A stretch of DNA of 64,000 nt from positions 1-64,000 of the forward strand of contig CAKOVX010000003.1 of the NCBI GenBank assembly GCA_934122155.1, read 5' to 3'. The first letter of the stretch is position 1. Each line of letters starts with the position of its first letter. This document shows positions 9,692-19,201 of this stretch, piece by piece. The position numbers and the translations under genes are program-made. The stretch is from an uncultured Clostridia bacterium. Lineage in GTDB: Bacteria > Bacillota > Clostridia > TANB77 > CAG-508. The notes beneath the pieces are model-generated. The model searched no databases, was not told where the DNA came from, and saw nothing but the letters and a program-made list of their open reading frames with translations.

Positions 9692-10822
9692 TTATTTTAA
9701 TCTATTTTTTATTTCTTTTATAATTCTTTCAGTGTTATTTGTGTCTAAAGTTTCTATATATTTATTCTTGAACTTTTCATATTCTTCATATGGATATTTT
9801 TCTTGTTCAATTATGTTCATTATGTCAATAATATTATTACATGTTACTAAACTCATTTCTTTTGCTAAATCTATATTTAGTCCTCTATTATTTTGATACT
9901 CTTCCACATCATATATATAGAAAAATATAGGTTTATTTATTGTAGCTGCTTCAAACGCAATTGCTGAATAATCAGTTATAACATAATCTGCCACCTTTAG
10001 TAGTTCAAAAGTACTATATTTTGAATTTATAACATATTTATTATCTACAACTGTTTTTTCCAAAGGATGTAGCCTTATTATTAAATTATATTTTTGTTCA
10101 TCTATGCAATTAATAATCTCTTCTATTGGAGTATTTGTTCCTTTTCTAAAGGTTGGTACATATAATATATTTTCTTTTTCCTTTAAATTTGGATATTCTT
10201 GTATTAGTTCTTGAACTTTATTATTTATTTTATCATCTTTTCCTAGTAAGTAATCAATTCTTGGCATTCCTAGTACTAATATCTTGTCTTTTTCTATTCC
10301 AAAAGCTTTAGCATAAATGTTCTTGGTTGCTTCACTTGCACATGTGACAAAAGTATAATTTTTATGCATTCTCATTATTTCTGCAATTGTAGAATTACTT
10401 CCTTCTTTTTTATCTATTACCTGTCTTCCAAATTTCTTTATAGCTCCTAAAGCATGCCATATTTGTACAATTACTAGCCCTTTTTTGTGTTTTAATACAC
10501 TAACAGGAATCTCATAGCCATCCACTATGCATACACTAGATGTTGCAATATGATACATGCATTTTATTATATAAAAACAATATGATATTTTTTTTATAAA
10601 TTTTTTAGGTATTTTTTTACATAAAATTATAATTTCTGTATTTGGTTCATATTTTAATATTTCTAATTTTAACATTTTAAAATCAATATTTGGTTCATTT
10701 GATTGTCTGCTCAGCATAAGGACTTTGTTTTTTTTGACTGGAAACATCTTTATAAAAAAATATATAAAGCTCATTATGGCTCTCAGCACATATAAACCAC
10801 ATTTTAAAATAATTTTTTTCAT
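9692..10822 (-). CDS. CDP-glycerol glycerophosphotransferase family protein (paralogue 3, divergent)
   Basis: A 376-residue TagB/TagF-family protein with an N-terminal hydrophobic stretch (about residues 8-28). Its donor-site motif is WHALGAIKKFG where the other three copies read WHGTPLK, and the second motif is ITDYSAIAFEAA. The WHALGAIKKFG variant occurs in family members annotated as TagB-like primases or ribitol-type enzymes, so substrate specificity probably differs from the neighbours. This is inferred, not shown. It lies 11 bp after the TagH-like ATPase. Confidence 0.84.
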   Translation of the reverse strand: MKKIILKCGLYVLRAIMSFIYFFIKMFPVKKNKVLMLSRQSNEPNIDFKMLKLEILKYEPNTEIIILCKKIPKKFIKKISYCFYIIKCMYHIATSSVCIVDGYEIPVSVLKHKKGLVIVQIWHALGAIKKFGRQVIDKKEGSNSTIAEIMRMHKNYTFVTCASEATKNIYAKAFGIEKDKILVLGMPRIDYLLGKDDKINNKVQELIQEYPNLKEKENILYVPTFRKGTNTPIEEIINCIDEQKYNLIIRLHPLEKTVVDNKYVINSKYSTFELLKVADYVITDYSAIAFEAATINKPIFFYIYDVEEYQNNRGLNIDLAKEMSLVTCNNIIDIMNIIEQEKYPYEEYEKFKNKYIETLDTNNTERIIKEIKNRLK

Positions 10823-10833
10823 TCAAAATTCCT

Positions 10834-11562
10834 CTATTTTATAGAGTTATTATATCTATCTATTGCCTCTGTTATATCTCCATCAAATTTAATAACTCCG
10901 TTTTCCATAACCATACCTCTTTTGCAAAATTCTTTTGCAACATTGGTTGAATGTGTTACAAATAGTAATGTAACATTTTCGTTGTTTATAATTTCATTTA
11001 CTTTTTTTATACATTTATTCTTAAAAGATTCATCTCCAACACTTAAGGCCTCGTCTACTATTAATATCTCAGGTTTTATATTAACATTTATTGAAAATCC
11101 TAATCTTGCTTTCATACCGCTTGAATAAGTTCTTACTGGTTGGTCTATATAATCATCTAATTGTGCAAATTCAATAATAGTAGGTTCTAACTCTTTTATT
11201 TCTTCTGTGTCTAGTCCTAAAAGTTGTCCTTTTAAATAAATATTTTCTCTTCCTGTAAATTCAGGGTCAAAGCCTGATGTCAATTCTAGTAAAGCACTTA
11301 CTCTTCCATTTACAATTATTTCACCTGTTGTTGGAAATGCTACTTCTGTAATCATTTTTAATATGGTTGATTTTCCAGCTCCATTTCTTCCAAAAAGTGC
11401 AACTGAATCTCCTCTTTGTATTTTAAAAGATACATTATTAACTGCCTTTTTTTCTTTGTATGGAGTTTTTTTCCATATTATGGCTTTAAGTCTTTGTTTA
11501 TCATTCTTATATAATTTATATATTTTAGTAACGTTTTTGAATTCAATTACTGTGTCACTCAT
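10834..11562 (-). CDS. tagH: Teichoic acid / polysaccharide ABC exporter ATPase (TagH-like)
   Basis: ATP-binding subunit of an ABC-2 exporter for lipid-linked glycopolymers. Visible are Walker A GRNGAGKST (about 58-66), signature YSSGMKARL, Walker B LIVDEALSVGD and the H-loop FVTHS. At 242 aa it lacks the long C-terminal extension found in Bacillus TagH, so it is closer to short RfbE/TagH-type ATPases. It is paired with the permease gene 13 bp upstream and sits inside the glycerophosphotransferase cluster. Confidence 0.9.
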   Translation of the reverse strand: MSDTVIEFKNVTKIYKLYKNDKQRLKAIIWKKTPYKEKKAVNNVSFKIQRGDSVALFGRNGAGKSTILKMITEVAFPTTGEIIVNGRVSALLELTSGFDPEFTGRENIYLKGQLLGLDTEEIKELEPTIIEFAQLDDYIDQPVRTYSSGMKARLGFSINVNIKPEILIVDEALSVGDESFKNKCIKKVNEIINNENVTLLFVTHSTNVAKEFCKRGMVMENGVIKFDGDITEAIDRYNNSIK

Positions 11563-11575
11563 TATTTCCTCCTAA

Positions 11576-12382
11576 TTATAGAACATCTGGTATGTCTTTT
11601 CTTAGCTTTTTATATATTGCAATTGCTAAAACTAGCAATATAAGTACAATTATTCCAAAATAAATAAGTCTTTTAGGTTGTTCCCAAAACCATACTTTAT
11701 TTATAAAACAATTTCTATATCCATTTACTAAAAAAGTAACTGGGTTTAAATTTAAAATCTTTTTAACAACAGCATTTTTTACATTACTTGGGTTCCACAT
11801 TATTCCTGATAGCCAAAAAAGAGCTGTCATAAAAGATCTTACTAAATTGGCATAGTCTTTACTAATTACACCTAATAATGATGAAAACAGTCCCCAAAAG
11901 TTTAAAAATACAAATGTTAACAACATATAAAATGGTAATTGAAGTAAGTAAATATCAGGGGTATATCCAAATATTCTAAATATAACAATAGTAATAAAAA
12001 TTAACATTGCATGAATAGAAAATTTAGAAAGATTAATGAATGTTGGTATAGTTGCTACCGGGAACTTCATTTTAGTAACCAAATAACTATATCTCCTTAT
12101 ACATTCTGTTCCTCCTGTAATCATTTCACTAATGTAAAACCATGGTACTACACCAGCTACTATCCATAAAAAATATGGAAATCCATTTACGTCTTTGCCT
12201 GCTCTTAATCCTACTGAAAAGGCAAACCAATAAACAAAAATGGTAACTGCTGGTTTGATAACTGCCCACATCCAGCCAAGTGCAGCGCCTCTATATGTTT
12301 TTACTAAATCCGCTTTTGCTAATTTAAAAATCTGATTTTTGTAACTAATATGTTCTTTTATTATTTGTGTTAAGGTACTCAT
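11576..12382 (-). CDS. tagG: Teichoic acid / polysaccharide ABC exporter permease (TagG-like)
   Basis: This is a 268-residue ABC-2 type permease with six hydrophobic segments, and it begins with a cytoplasmic amphipathic stretch as in TagG/RfbA. The conserved WAVIKPAVTIFVYW and the later FWLSGIMWNPS segments match the family. Together with the adjacent ATPase it would flip the undecaprenyl-linked polymer to the outer surface. It is separated by 16 bp from the large fusion enzyme upstream. Confidence 0.91.
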   Translation of the reverse strand: MSTLTQIIKEHISYKNQIFKLAKADLVKTYRGAALGWMWAVIKPAVTIFVYWFAFSVGLRAGKDVNGFPYFLWIVAGVVPWFYISEMITGGTECIRRYSYLVTKMKFPVATIPTFINLSKFSIHAMLIFITIVIFRIFGYTPDIYLLQLPFYMLLTFVFLNFWGLFSSLLGVISKDYANLVRSFMTALFWLSGIMWNPSNVKNAVVKKILNLNPVTFLVNGYRNCFINKVWFWEQPKRLIYFGIIVLILLVLAIAIYKKLRKDIPDVL

Positions 12383-12398
12383 TTTCTACTTCCTTTTT

Positions 12399-14822
12399 TT
12401 ATTTTTTTAATAATTCATAAAATTCATTTATGGCCTTTTGGTTAAATTCATTATAGTCAAATTCCTTTGTTAATGGCAATTGTTTATTTATAAATTTACT
12501 CATTCCATCATATAAACCTTCTTCTGAGTTTTCAACTATGTTAGCATATCCTTGTTGTAAAAAAGGTCTAGGTCCTTCTATATCAACAGACAATACTGGT
12601 ACCTTTAATATAAGTGATTCCATTATCGTCATTGGTAGCCCTTCATATAAAGATGACAATATAAACAAATTACACTTTTTTAATATTGGGTATGGATTGT
12701 CTAAGTTCTTTATAACTATTACATTTTTCATTTCTTTGCTTTCAATTATGTTCATAATGTTATGAAATTGATTTCCATGTCCTCCTATTAAAATTAAATA
12801 GCAATTTTTTTGTTCTTTTTGTATTCTGTCAAAAGCTTGAATAAGTCTAACTTGTCCCTTTTCTTTTGAAAATCTACCTATATTTATAAATTTAATTGCA
12901 TTATCATCATTTAAAATCTTTTCTATATGTTCTTTTGAATAATTTGTATATGTATTTTCTGAAAATTTTATTTTTTCTTTTGAACCTTTAATTATATTTT
13001 CTGCATCATTAATATTATGTACTATTTTTATGCACTTTGGTTGTACATCTTTAAAATGTGTGTTTACCTCTTTTTCCATTCCTTCTCTAACCACTGCAAT
13101 TTCATCATACGTTTTATATGCATATTTTAAAGATAGTACATGAAAGTTCTTTCTTGTTTTTTGTTCTTTAGCCATATCACTATGTGTATACCTAATTTTT
13201 GTTGTGTCCATATAACTGATTAAGTTGATTGCAATTCTATCATACCCGCAAAAATCTATTCCATACTCAAATTTAATATTAGGAAAATCTCTTTTTATTT
13301 CTCTTTTATAAATCGATTCTATTTTGTTTCTAATCCACTTTGTTTCTATGTTTAATTCAAAGTATAGTAAATTTGCTATTATTTCTGTAAATCTATAATC
13401 TTTACTACCTTGAATAGGTATATAATTGCATTCTTTTGGAAAGCTACTAATTGTTTGGCAATTTCTTCTAACTGCATTTCTAGAAAAGCATAGATAATAG
13501 TTGTACTTTGTTAAGTCAACATTATTTATTAGACCTTTTAAAGATGTTGTTATGCCATTTTTTAATAGTGCCCCTGTAAACAAAAGAATATTTGGCTTAT
13601 TATTGTTATATACTTTTGAGTCAATAATTTTCAAATTTGAATAATTATTGTCAAATAGCAATCTGCAAATATTTTTGCTAGTTTCTTTTGAGTCATATTT
13701 GCAATATTCATTTTGAAAGTCTTTATAGTCATTAGTTGATTTTATATTTTTAATTTCAGTGCATAGTTCTTTTTCATTATATACCATTGTAAAAGGCATG
13801 TTTTTAATATCAATATAAAATCCTCTATTTGTAGTGTATTCTTCAAAGTCATATATGTATAAAATAATTTTTCTGCCAGTATTTGCAAAGTCAAACATAA
13901 CACTAGAATAATCTGTTATTAAGCAATCTGCTGCATTTAAAAATCTATATGTCTCATATCCGCTTGGAAATGGTTTTATTTTTTTGCATTTTTCATAATC
14001 AATTGTTGCACTAGCTAAATTATGTATTTTCATATATACAATTGTATTTTTATCTAGCTCTTTTTCTAGTTTGCTTATCATTTTTGCAATATCTTCTTCT
14101 TGTTGTTTATTTTGTTTCTTAGCTGCTGTGCCTCTCCATGTTGGCATATATACAATAACTTTTTTGTCTTCAATTCCTAATTCTTTTCTTATTTCCTGTC
14201 TATCTTTATCATTAAAAAAAGTATCATTTCTTGGATATCCAGATATTACATATTTTCCATGATATAAATTGTCTAACATATATGCACTTCTCATTTTTTC
14301 AAACATAAAATCATTTTGATATAGTAAGTAATCTGCCATCATGAAATTTCTTTGAGTATTTCCTAATTCATGTGGTGAATCTATAATATCTCTTCCCATG
14401 GCTTTTAATGGAGTTCCATGCCATGTATTCAAATAAATTTGTCCATCTTTTTTTATAAAGTAAGTTGGAAATGTAGAATTATTTATTAAGTATTTAGCTT
14501 CTGCCAATATTTTGCAATATTTTTTAGAATGTATTTTTATTACTTCAACATTTTGTAAATTCTGCTTTTTTATAACTTCATTTATTATTTTATTGCTTTC
14601 ATTATTTGCCACAACATATTTTTTAAAATGCTGATATTTAGTATTACTACACATTTCTAATAGCAAGTAATATGGGTTTCCTGAAATACTACTTCCATCA
14701 TAAGATTGAATTAATACTTCTTGTTTAATACTACTTTTCTCATAGTATTTTGTGTAGCATACACTTGCTCTTATAACTTTACTTTTTAAAAATTTTTTTG
14801 CCTTTTTAAAGAGTTTTTTCAT
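12399..14822 (-). CDS. Bifunctional CDP-glycerol glycerophosphotransferase / GT4 glycosyltransferase
   Basis: An 807-residue two-domain enzyme. Residues about 1-400 are a TagB/TagF-family domain with TWHGTPLKAMG and ITDYSSVMFDFANTG. Residues about 415-800 are a GT-B glycosyltransferase of family GT4, with FINIGRFSKEKGQ at the nucleotide-sugar site and the EX7E-type segment SSLYEGLPMTIMESL. It could add a sugar to the same polyol-phosphate chain that its first half extends. That coupling is inferred from the fusion. It heads the exporter/transferase block, 33 bp after the beta-propeller gene. Confidence 0.88.
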   Translation of the reverse strand: MKKLFKKAKKFLKSKVIRASVCYTKYYEKSSIKQEVLIQSYDGSSISGNPYYLLLEMCSNTKYQHFKKYVVANNESNKIINEVIKKQNLQNVEVIKIHSKKYCKILAEAKYLINNSTFPTYFIKKDGQIYLNTWHGTPLKAMGRDIIDSPHELGNTQRNFMMADYLLYQNDFMFEKMRSAYMLDNLYHGKYVISGYPRNDTFFNDKDRQEIRKELGIEDKKVIVYMPTWRGTAAKKQNKQQEEDIAKMISKLEKELDKNTIVYMKIHNLASATIDYEKCKKIKPFPSGYETYRFLNAADCLITDYSSVMFDFANTGRKIILYIYDFEEYTTNRGFYIDIKNMPFTMVYNEKELCTEIKNIKSTNDYKDFQNEYCKYDSKETSKNICRLLFDNNYSNLKIIDSKVYNNNKPNILLFTGALLKNGITTSLKGLINNVDLTKYNYYLCFSRNAVRRNCQTISSFPKECNYIPIQGSKDYRFTEIIANLLYFELNIETKWIRNKIESIYKREIKRDFPNIKFEYGIDFCGYDRIAINLISYMDTTKIRYTHSDMAKEQKTRKNFHVLSLKYAYKTYDEIAVVREGMEKEVNTHFKDVQPKCIKIVHNINDAENIIKGSKEKIKFSENTYTNYSKEHIEKILNDDNAIKFINIGRFSKEKGQVRLIQAFDRIQKEQKNCYLILIGGHGNQFHNIMNIIESKEMKNVIVIKNLDNPYPILKKCNLFILSSLYEGLPMTIMESLILKVPVLSVDIEGPRPFLQQGYANIVENSEEGLYDGMSKFINKQLPLTKEFDYNEFNQKAINEFYELLKK

Positions 14823-14855
14823 TTTGCTTTCCTTTCATTTTGTAGTTATCTGTTG

Positions 14856-15905
14856 TTAAATTTTAGTTTCCTGTTTAATATTTTGTTTTAATCTTTTTAT
14901 TCCTTTTGAATCTTTATAATTAATATTATTCTTCTTTAATTTGTGAATATCTTTTCCATACATAAGCCCAATTCCATGGTGTAAGTCTTGGCTAGTTCCA
15001 CTATAAAACACATAATATGTACCATCTTCATATATAAAAGAGCTCCTATAAATTCCTCTGTTATCCCAGTTTTTGCTCTTAGTAGTAGGTTTAATAATTG
15101 TTGTAGCTTTTTGCCATGTTATTCCATCATTTGATATAGAATAATATAAATTCATATCATTGTGAAGCTTCCAATTTTTATAAGCAACAGCTATCATTTC
15201 ATAACCTTTTTCTGTATGAATTACATCTAAATGCCATGTTTTTGTACCATCTTCATAGTCTACTTTTATTGCTCTCTCATTGTTCCAATTTTTTCCGTCT
15301 TCAGATTCTGCATATGTTACTGTGTTTCCTTTGTTTACATACCACATCTTGTACATATTATTTTCAAATAATATTGCTAAGCTCACATAGTCTTTTTTCT
15401 TTCTTGGTTTTCCTACAAATGCCACTTCTTTTTTAGACCAATGTATTCCGTCTTCAGTATAGCTTCTATATATTACAGCCTCATCTTTCACATCATCAAC
15501 ATATCTCCAGTAACATTCCATTCTTTTTAGTACATCATTATATAAAATGTGTGAATCTGAGTTATATCTTATTTGTGGTCTAGTATCATCTGGTACATCT
15601 ATTGGATTTTTAAGTCCTTTTGGTGTTTCCCATGTTATTAAGTCATTACTAGCTACTATACATGGATTTTCTTTTGCATCATCACCTTGTGGATATGGCG
15701 TATATGACATCCAATATTTGTATCCATTCCATTTCTCATTAAAATTTATTACTTTCGGATGATATGCCTCATCGTCCCCATATGGGCTTACAATATCTAG
15801 TTTGTTTTTTGAATTGTAATTTTGTGGTGGTATAAAACATGCAGCAAATATTAATATCAATCCAATTATTACCAAATATTTTTTTAATTTACTTTTGCTT
15901 TTCAT
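14856..15905 (-). CDS. Membrane-anchored five-bladed beta-propeller, glycosidase-like protein
   Basis: After a basic N terminus and one hydrophobic segment (about 9-28, ending AACFIPP) the protein consists of repeated blades typical of the GH43/GH62/GH32/GH68 superfamily: YHPKVINF, TRPQIRYNSD, YTEDGIHWSKK, ESEDGKNWN, SNDGITWQKA and YEDGTYYVFYSG. It is exported and probably binds or cuts a surface glycan. No catalytic triad can be assigned with confidence. Two in-frame ATGs exist (15905 and 15923), each with its own purine-rich site inside an 18-bp direct duplication. I favour 15905, which has GAGGG upstream. It is the first gene of the envelope operon. Confidence 0.7.
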   Translation of the reverse strand: MKSKSKLKKYLVIIGLILIFAACFIPPQNYNSKNKLDIVSPYGDDEAYHPKVINFNEKWNGYKYWMSYTPYPQGDDAKENPCIVASNDLITWETPKGLKNPIDVPDDTRPQIRYNSDSHILYNDVLKRMECYWRYVDDVKDEAVIYRSYTEDGIHWSKKEVAFVGKPRKKKDYVSLAILFENNMYKMWYVNKGNTVTYAESEDGKNWNNERAIKVDYEDGTKTWHLDVIHTEKGYEMIAVAYKNWKLHNDMNLYYSISNDGITWQKATTIIKPTTKSKNWDNRGIYRSSFIYEDGTYYVFYSGTSQDLHHGIGLMYGKDIHKLKKNNINYKDSKGIKRLKQNIKQETKI

Positions 15906-15953
15906 TTTAGTCCCTCTTTTCATTTTAGTCTCTCTTTTATTTTTTCTCTCAAT

Positions 15954-15982
15954 ACTATATCACAAAATGTTTTTTTTCTCAA
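15954..15982 (-). promoter_or_regulatory. Putative vegetative promoter of the envelope glycopolymer operon
   Basis: On the minus strand TTGAGA (15977-15982) is followed after 17 bp by TATAGT (15954-15959). It reads toward the beta-propeller gene and, with no strong terminator before element 1, probably the whole teichoic-acid block. Confidence 0.6.
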
Positions 15983-16061
15983 TAAAAAAGCGCATTTTAT
16001 TGCATATTTTTATAAATATTTGACACAATAACAAATAAGAGTTTTATTTTAGGAGCTTATT

Positions 16062-16685
16062 ATGAAAAAATATATTTTACCAATAATTATTGCTGTTGCT
16101 TTTATAGTATTAATAGCTTATTTTTATAAATTTAACTTGAGTGATGAGATTGATTATAACACACAAAAGCTTGGCACTGAGCTAAAAAACGACAATTCAT
16201 CTCAAACTGCACAACCTACTGTGTCAGAAGAAGAAATTTCTAGTTTTTCTACAAAAATTATAGATGAAGATTCTAATCGTGATACTAATATGGAGCTTAC
16301 TTGTAATGCAATAAATGGTACTATTGTAAAAAAAGGAGAAGAGTTTTCATTTAACCAAGTGGCTGGAAACCCCACACCTGACAGAGGATATAAAAAGGCA
16401 GGTATTATTGTTAATGGCAAGTTAGAAAAAGGCTATGGAGGAGGCAATTGCCAAGTAAGTACAACAATATATAATGCAATTGTCAAAATAGATGATATCA
16501 ATATTACAGAAAGACATGAACATGGTGTAGAATTAGGTTATATAAAAAAAGGTAAAGACTCAACAGTAGTTTATGATACTTTAGATTTAAAATTTAAAAA
16601 TAATACTAATTATGATATAAAAATTTACGCTTCAACATCAAAAACAAAAGTAACTGTTAAAGTTGTAAAAATTAGTAATGTTTAA
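16062..16685 (+). CDS. VanW family protein
   Basis: A 207-residue protein with an N-terminal membrane anchor (about residues 4-23) and an extracellular VanW domain: R-D-T-N-M-E, KKGEEFSFNQVAGNPTPDRG, GYGGGNCQVSTTIYNA and RHEHG. VanW domains occur in vancomycin-resistance clusters and many clostridial surface proteins. Their biochemical function is unresolved. It is transcribed away from the envelope operon and followed by a terminator hairpin. Confidence 0.85.
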   Translation: MKKYILPIIIAVAFIVLIAYFYKFNLSDEIDYNTQKLGTELKNDNSSQTAQPTVSEEEISSFSTKIIDEDSNRDTNMELTCNAINGTIVKKGEEFSFNQVAGNPTPDRGYKKAGIIVNGKLEKGYGGGNCQVSTTIYNAIVKIDDINITERHEHGVELGYIKKGKDSTVVYDTLDLKFKNNTNYDIKIYASTSKTKVTVKVVKISNV

Positions 16686-16712
16686 ATACTCTCTTAATAG
16701 AGGGTATTTTTT
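16684..16712 (+). terminator. Rho-independent terminator after the VanW gene
   Basis: AATACTCTC and GAGGGTATT form a 9-bp stem (one G-U) around a 6-nt loop, followed by a T tract, directly at the end of the VanW gene. Confidence 0.75.
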
Positions 16713-16772
16713 ATCATAAATTAAGCTTTTTAAAAATACAATTTACTAACTAATATTATGGAGGTTGTATTT

Positions 16773-18005
16773 ATGCTTAAGTATATAAAAATTAGTATGA
16801 TTATTTTAGTTGTTATTGTTGTTTTACCAACTGTTTGCTTAGCTGTTGATACTGTATACACATGGTCTAACAGTGCTAAACCCTTAAAAGAGACTATTCC
16901 TACAAATGCTACTGTTACCACCACAAATTTGAGTTTAAATGCTGGAGGAGCTGTTTTAATTGAGCAAAATTCTGGTCAGGTTTTATACAACCAAAACATG
17001 CACGAAAAGTTAAGACCTGCAAGTGTAACAAAAGTAATGACAATTTTGCTTATTATGGAAGCAATAGATTCTGGCAGACTTTCATACACAGATAAAATTC
17101 CTTGTAGTGAAAAGGCCGCTGATATGGGTGGCTCTCAAATATGGTTAGACGTCAGAGAAGAATTAACAGTTGATGAAATGTTAAAAGCAATATGTATTGT
17201 TTCTGCTAATGATTGTACTGTGGCAATGGCCGAATATTTAGCTGGTACTGAAGAAGCCTTTGTTGAACAAATGAATTCAAAAGCTAAAGAACTTAAAATG
17301 AATGATACATCCTTTAAAAATTGTCATGGTATTGATGAAGATGGCCATGTAACTTCTGCATATGATATTGCATTAATGTCAAGAGAGCTATTAACTAAAC
17401 ACCCTTCAATCACAAAATATACCACGATTTATATGGATAGCTTAAGAGATGGCAAGTCTTCTTTAGTAAATACTAATAAATTAATTAGAAATTATAAAGG
17501 TGCAACTGGTTTAAAAACTGGTTCTACATCTGTTGCCTTATATAACTTATCTGCAAGTGCAACTAGAAATGATTTGTCATTAATAGCTGTTATTATGAGA
17601 GCTCCTACTGGTCCTATTCGTTTTGCTGAAGCTCAAAAGTTATTAGATTATGGATTTAGTAATTTTGAGTATAAAAAATTAGCAAATAAAAATGATGCTA
17701 TAAAAGAAATTAGAGTCGACAAAGGAATAGCAGATAGTGTTAATGCAGTACTTGAAAATGATAGTGGTGTTTTAATACAAAAAGGGCAAAACAAAGATAT
17801 TGTTCAGTCTATACAACTTGCAGATACTATAAATGCTCCAGTTTCTGCTGGTCAGGTTTTAGGTAATATTACATATAGTTTAAATGGCAATGAAATTGAA
17901 AAAGTGAATATTATAGCTGAAAATTCCGTTGAAAGAAATACTGCTTTTAATATGATTGAATATGTATTTTTAAATTGGCTTTCATTATTGAGATATTCTA
18001 AGTAA
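16773..18005 (+). CDS. dacF: D-alanyl-D-alanine carboxypeptidase (DacF type)
   Basis: A penicillin-binding protein 5-like enzyme that trims the terminal D-Ala of peptidoglycan stems. With ATG 16773 (GGAGG eight bases upstream) the protein is 410 aa with a signal peptide ending near CLA (residues 22-24). The active-site set is SVTK (84-87), SAN (144-146) and KTG (about 245). A C-terminal amphipathic stretch can anchor it to the membrane. A longer reading from 16758 would begin within the ribosome site. Adjacent YlbJ suggests a sporulation role as for DacF. Confidence 0.95.
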   Translation: MLKYIKISMIILVVIVVLPTVCLAVDTVYTWSNSAKPLKETIPTNATVTTTNLSLNAGGAVLIEQNSGQVLYNQNMHEKLRPASVTKVMTILLIMEAIDSGRLSYTDKIPCSEKAADMGGSQIWLDVREELTVDEMLKAICIVSANDCTVAMAEYLAGTEEAFVEQMNSKAKELKMNDTSFKNCHGIDEDGHVTSAYDIALMSRELLTKHPSITKYTTIYMDSLRDGKSSLVNTNKLIRNYKGATGLKTGSTSVALYNLSASATRNDLSLIAVIMRAPTGPIRFAEAQKLLDYGFSNFEYKKLANKNDAIKEIRVDKGIADSVNAVLENDSGVLIQKGQNKDIVQSIQLADTINAPVSAGQVLGNITYSLNGNEIEKVNIIAENSVERNTAFNMIEYVFLNWLSLLRYSK

Positions 18006-18016
18006 TTATTAAAAAC

Positions 18017-18052
18017 ATGTAATGTTAAAATCGCTTTCTTTTAACATTACAT
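18017..18052. repeat. Perfect 14-bp-stem palindrome with octanucleotide loop
   Basis: ATGTAATGTTAAAA and TTTTAACATTACAT enclose the loop TCGCTTTC. It has no clear T tract, so its use as a terminator after dacF is uncertain. The loop is the reverse complement of GAAAGCGA, parts of which flank the interior of hairpin element 1 (3570-3576 and 3697-3699). Confidence 0.7.
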
Positions 18053-18091
18053 ATATAAATTGCATATTTTAAATTTCAGGAGAAAACGTTT

Positions 18092-19177
18092 ATGCCGTCA
18101 ATATCTATTCCAATTGAAAACAAAAGAAAAAGCAAGGTAAAAATATGGGTATATTCACTGAAAAAAAATGGATTGTCAATTGTTTTTTGTTTGTTTTGCA
18201 TTGGTTTAGTTTTATTTTCTAATTCTAATTTAATAGCTGCCAAAAATGGTTTGATTTTGTGGGCAACTGCCGTTGTTCCATCTTTGTTTCCATTTTTTGT
18301 TTCAACAGAGTTACTTAGTTATACCAATGTTATAAAATATTTAGGTAAATGGTTAACTCCAATAATGAGACCATTATTTAATGTTCCTGGAGAAGGTGCT
18401 TTTGCATTTTTAATGGGGCTTATTAGTGGATACCCTGTTGGTGCTAAAATTGTTTCTAATTTTGTAGAACAACATATTGTTACTAAAGAAGAAGGAGAAA
18501 GGCTTCTTGCTTTTACTAATAACTCTGGCCCATTGTTTATTATCGGAACTGTTGGAATCACTTTATTTGGCAGTACTACTATTGGAATTGTTTTGTTTGT
18601 TACACATATACTTGCCTGTATTACAGTTGGAATTGTTTTACGTTTTTTTAGCAATAATATTTCTGCTAGTAATAGTTATAATTATAATTTTCCAAACAAA
18701 TCTGTTTCTATTGCATCACTTGGAGAAGTATTAGGTCAAAGTATTACAAGCTCAATATCCACAATTTTAATGATAGGCGGATTTGTAGTAATATTCTCAG
18801 TAGTCATATCTATCTTAAATCAAAGTGGTTTCTTGAGTAGCTTGTCTTCATTGCTTTCTCCTGCTATGTATGCCATTGGTTTTCCTGTTGAATTAATAAA
18901 ACCTATTTTATCTGGGATAGTTGAGCTTACCAATGGAGTTAGTTTGGTAGCTAATACTCATATAAAAGCAATGTCATTCAATATTATTTCAGCAAGTTTT
19001 TTATTGGGATTAGGTGGCTTTTCTGTACTCTTGCAGGTTTTCAGTATTATTAGTAAAGCTGGCCTTTCTATAAAAACATATACTATTGGTAAACTATTAC
19101 AAGGTATATTTGCTGCACTTTATACATATATTGCAATATGTATAATTCCATCTTTGCAATTAAATTTACCATTTTAA
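18092..19177 (+). CDS. ylbJ: Sporulation integral membrane protein YlbJ
   Basis: This is a 361-residue polytopic protein with eight or more hydrophobic segments and the YlbJ/SpoVV hallmarks LFPFFVSTELL, GLISGYPVGAKIV, FTNNSGPLFIIG and GIVELTNG. YlbJ (SpoVV) is made in the mother cell and needed for dipicolinic acid delivery to the forespore in Bacillus. A GGAG site precedes ATG 18092. It fits with the spoVA genes at 36-38 kb, which take dipicolinate across the next membrane. Confidence 0.9.
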   Translation: MPSISIPIENKRKSKVKIWVYSLKKNGLSIVFCLFCIGLVLFSNSNLIAAKNGLILWATAVVPSLFPFFVSTELLSYTNVIKYLGKWLTPIMRPLFNVPGEGAFAFLMGLISGYPVGAKIVSNFVEQHIVTKEEGERLLAFTNNSGPLFIIGTVGITLFGSTTIGIVLFVTHILACITVGIVLRFFSNNISASNSYNYNFPNKSVSIASLGEVLGQSITSSISTILMIGGFVVIFSVVISILNQSGFLSSLSSLLSPAMYAIGFPVELIKPILSGIVELTNGVSLVANTHIKAMSFNIISASFLLGLGGFSVLLQVFSIISKAGLSIKTYTIGKLLQGIFAALYTYIAICIIPSLQLNLPF

Positions 19178-19201
19178 CAATATTGAAAGGAGTTTTATGC
19201 T

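Noticed and set aside
15897..15940. Ribosome-site duplication as a phase-variable repeat
   Set aside because: Only two imperfect 18-bp copies are present and both keep the same frame, so copy change would not switch expression off.
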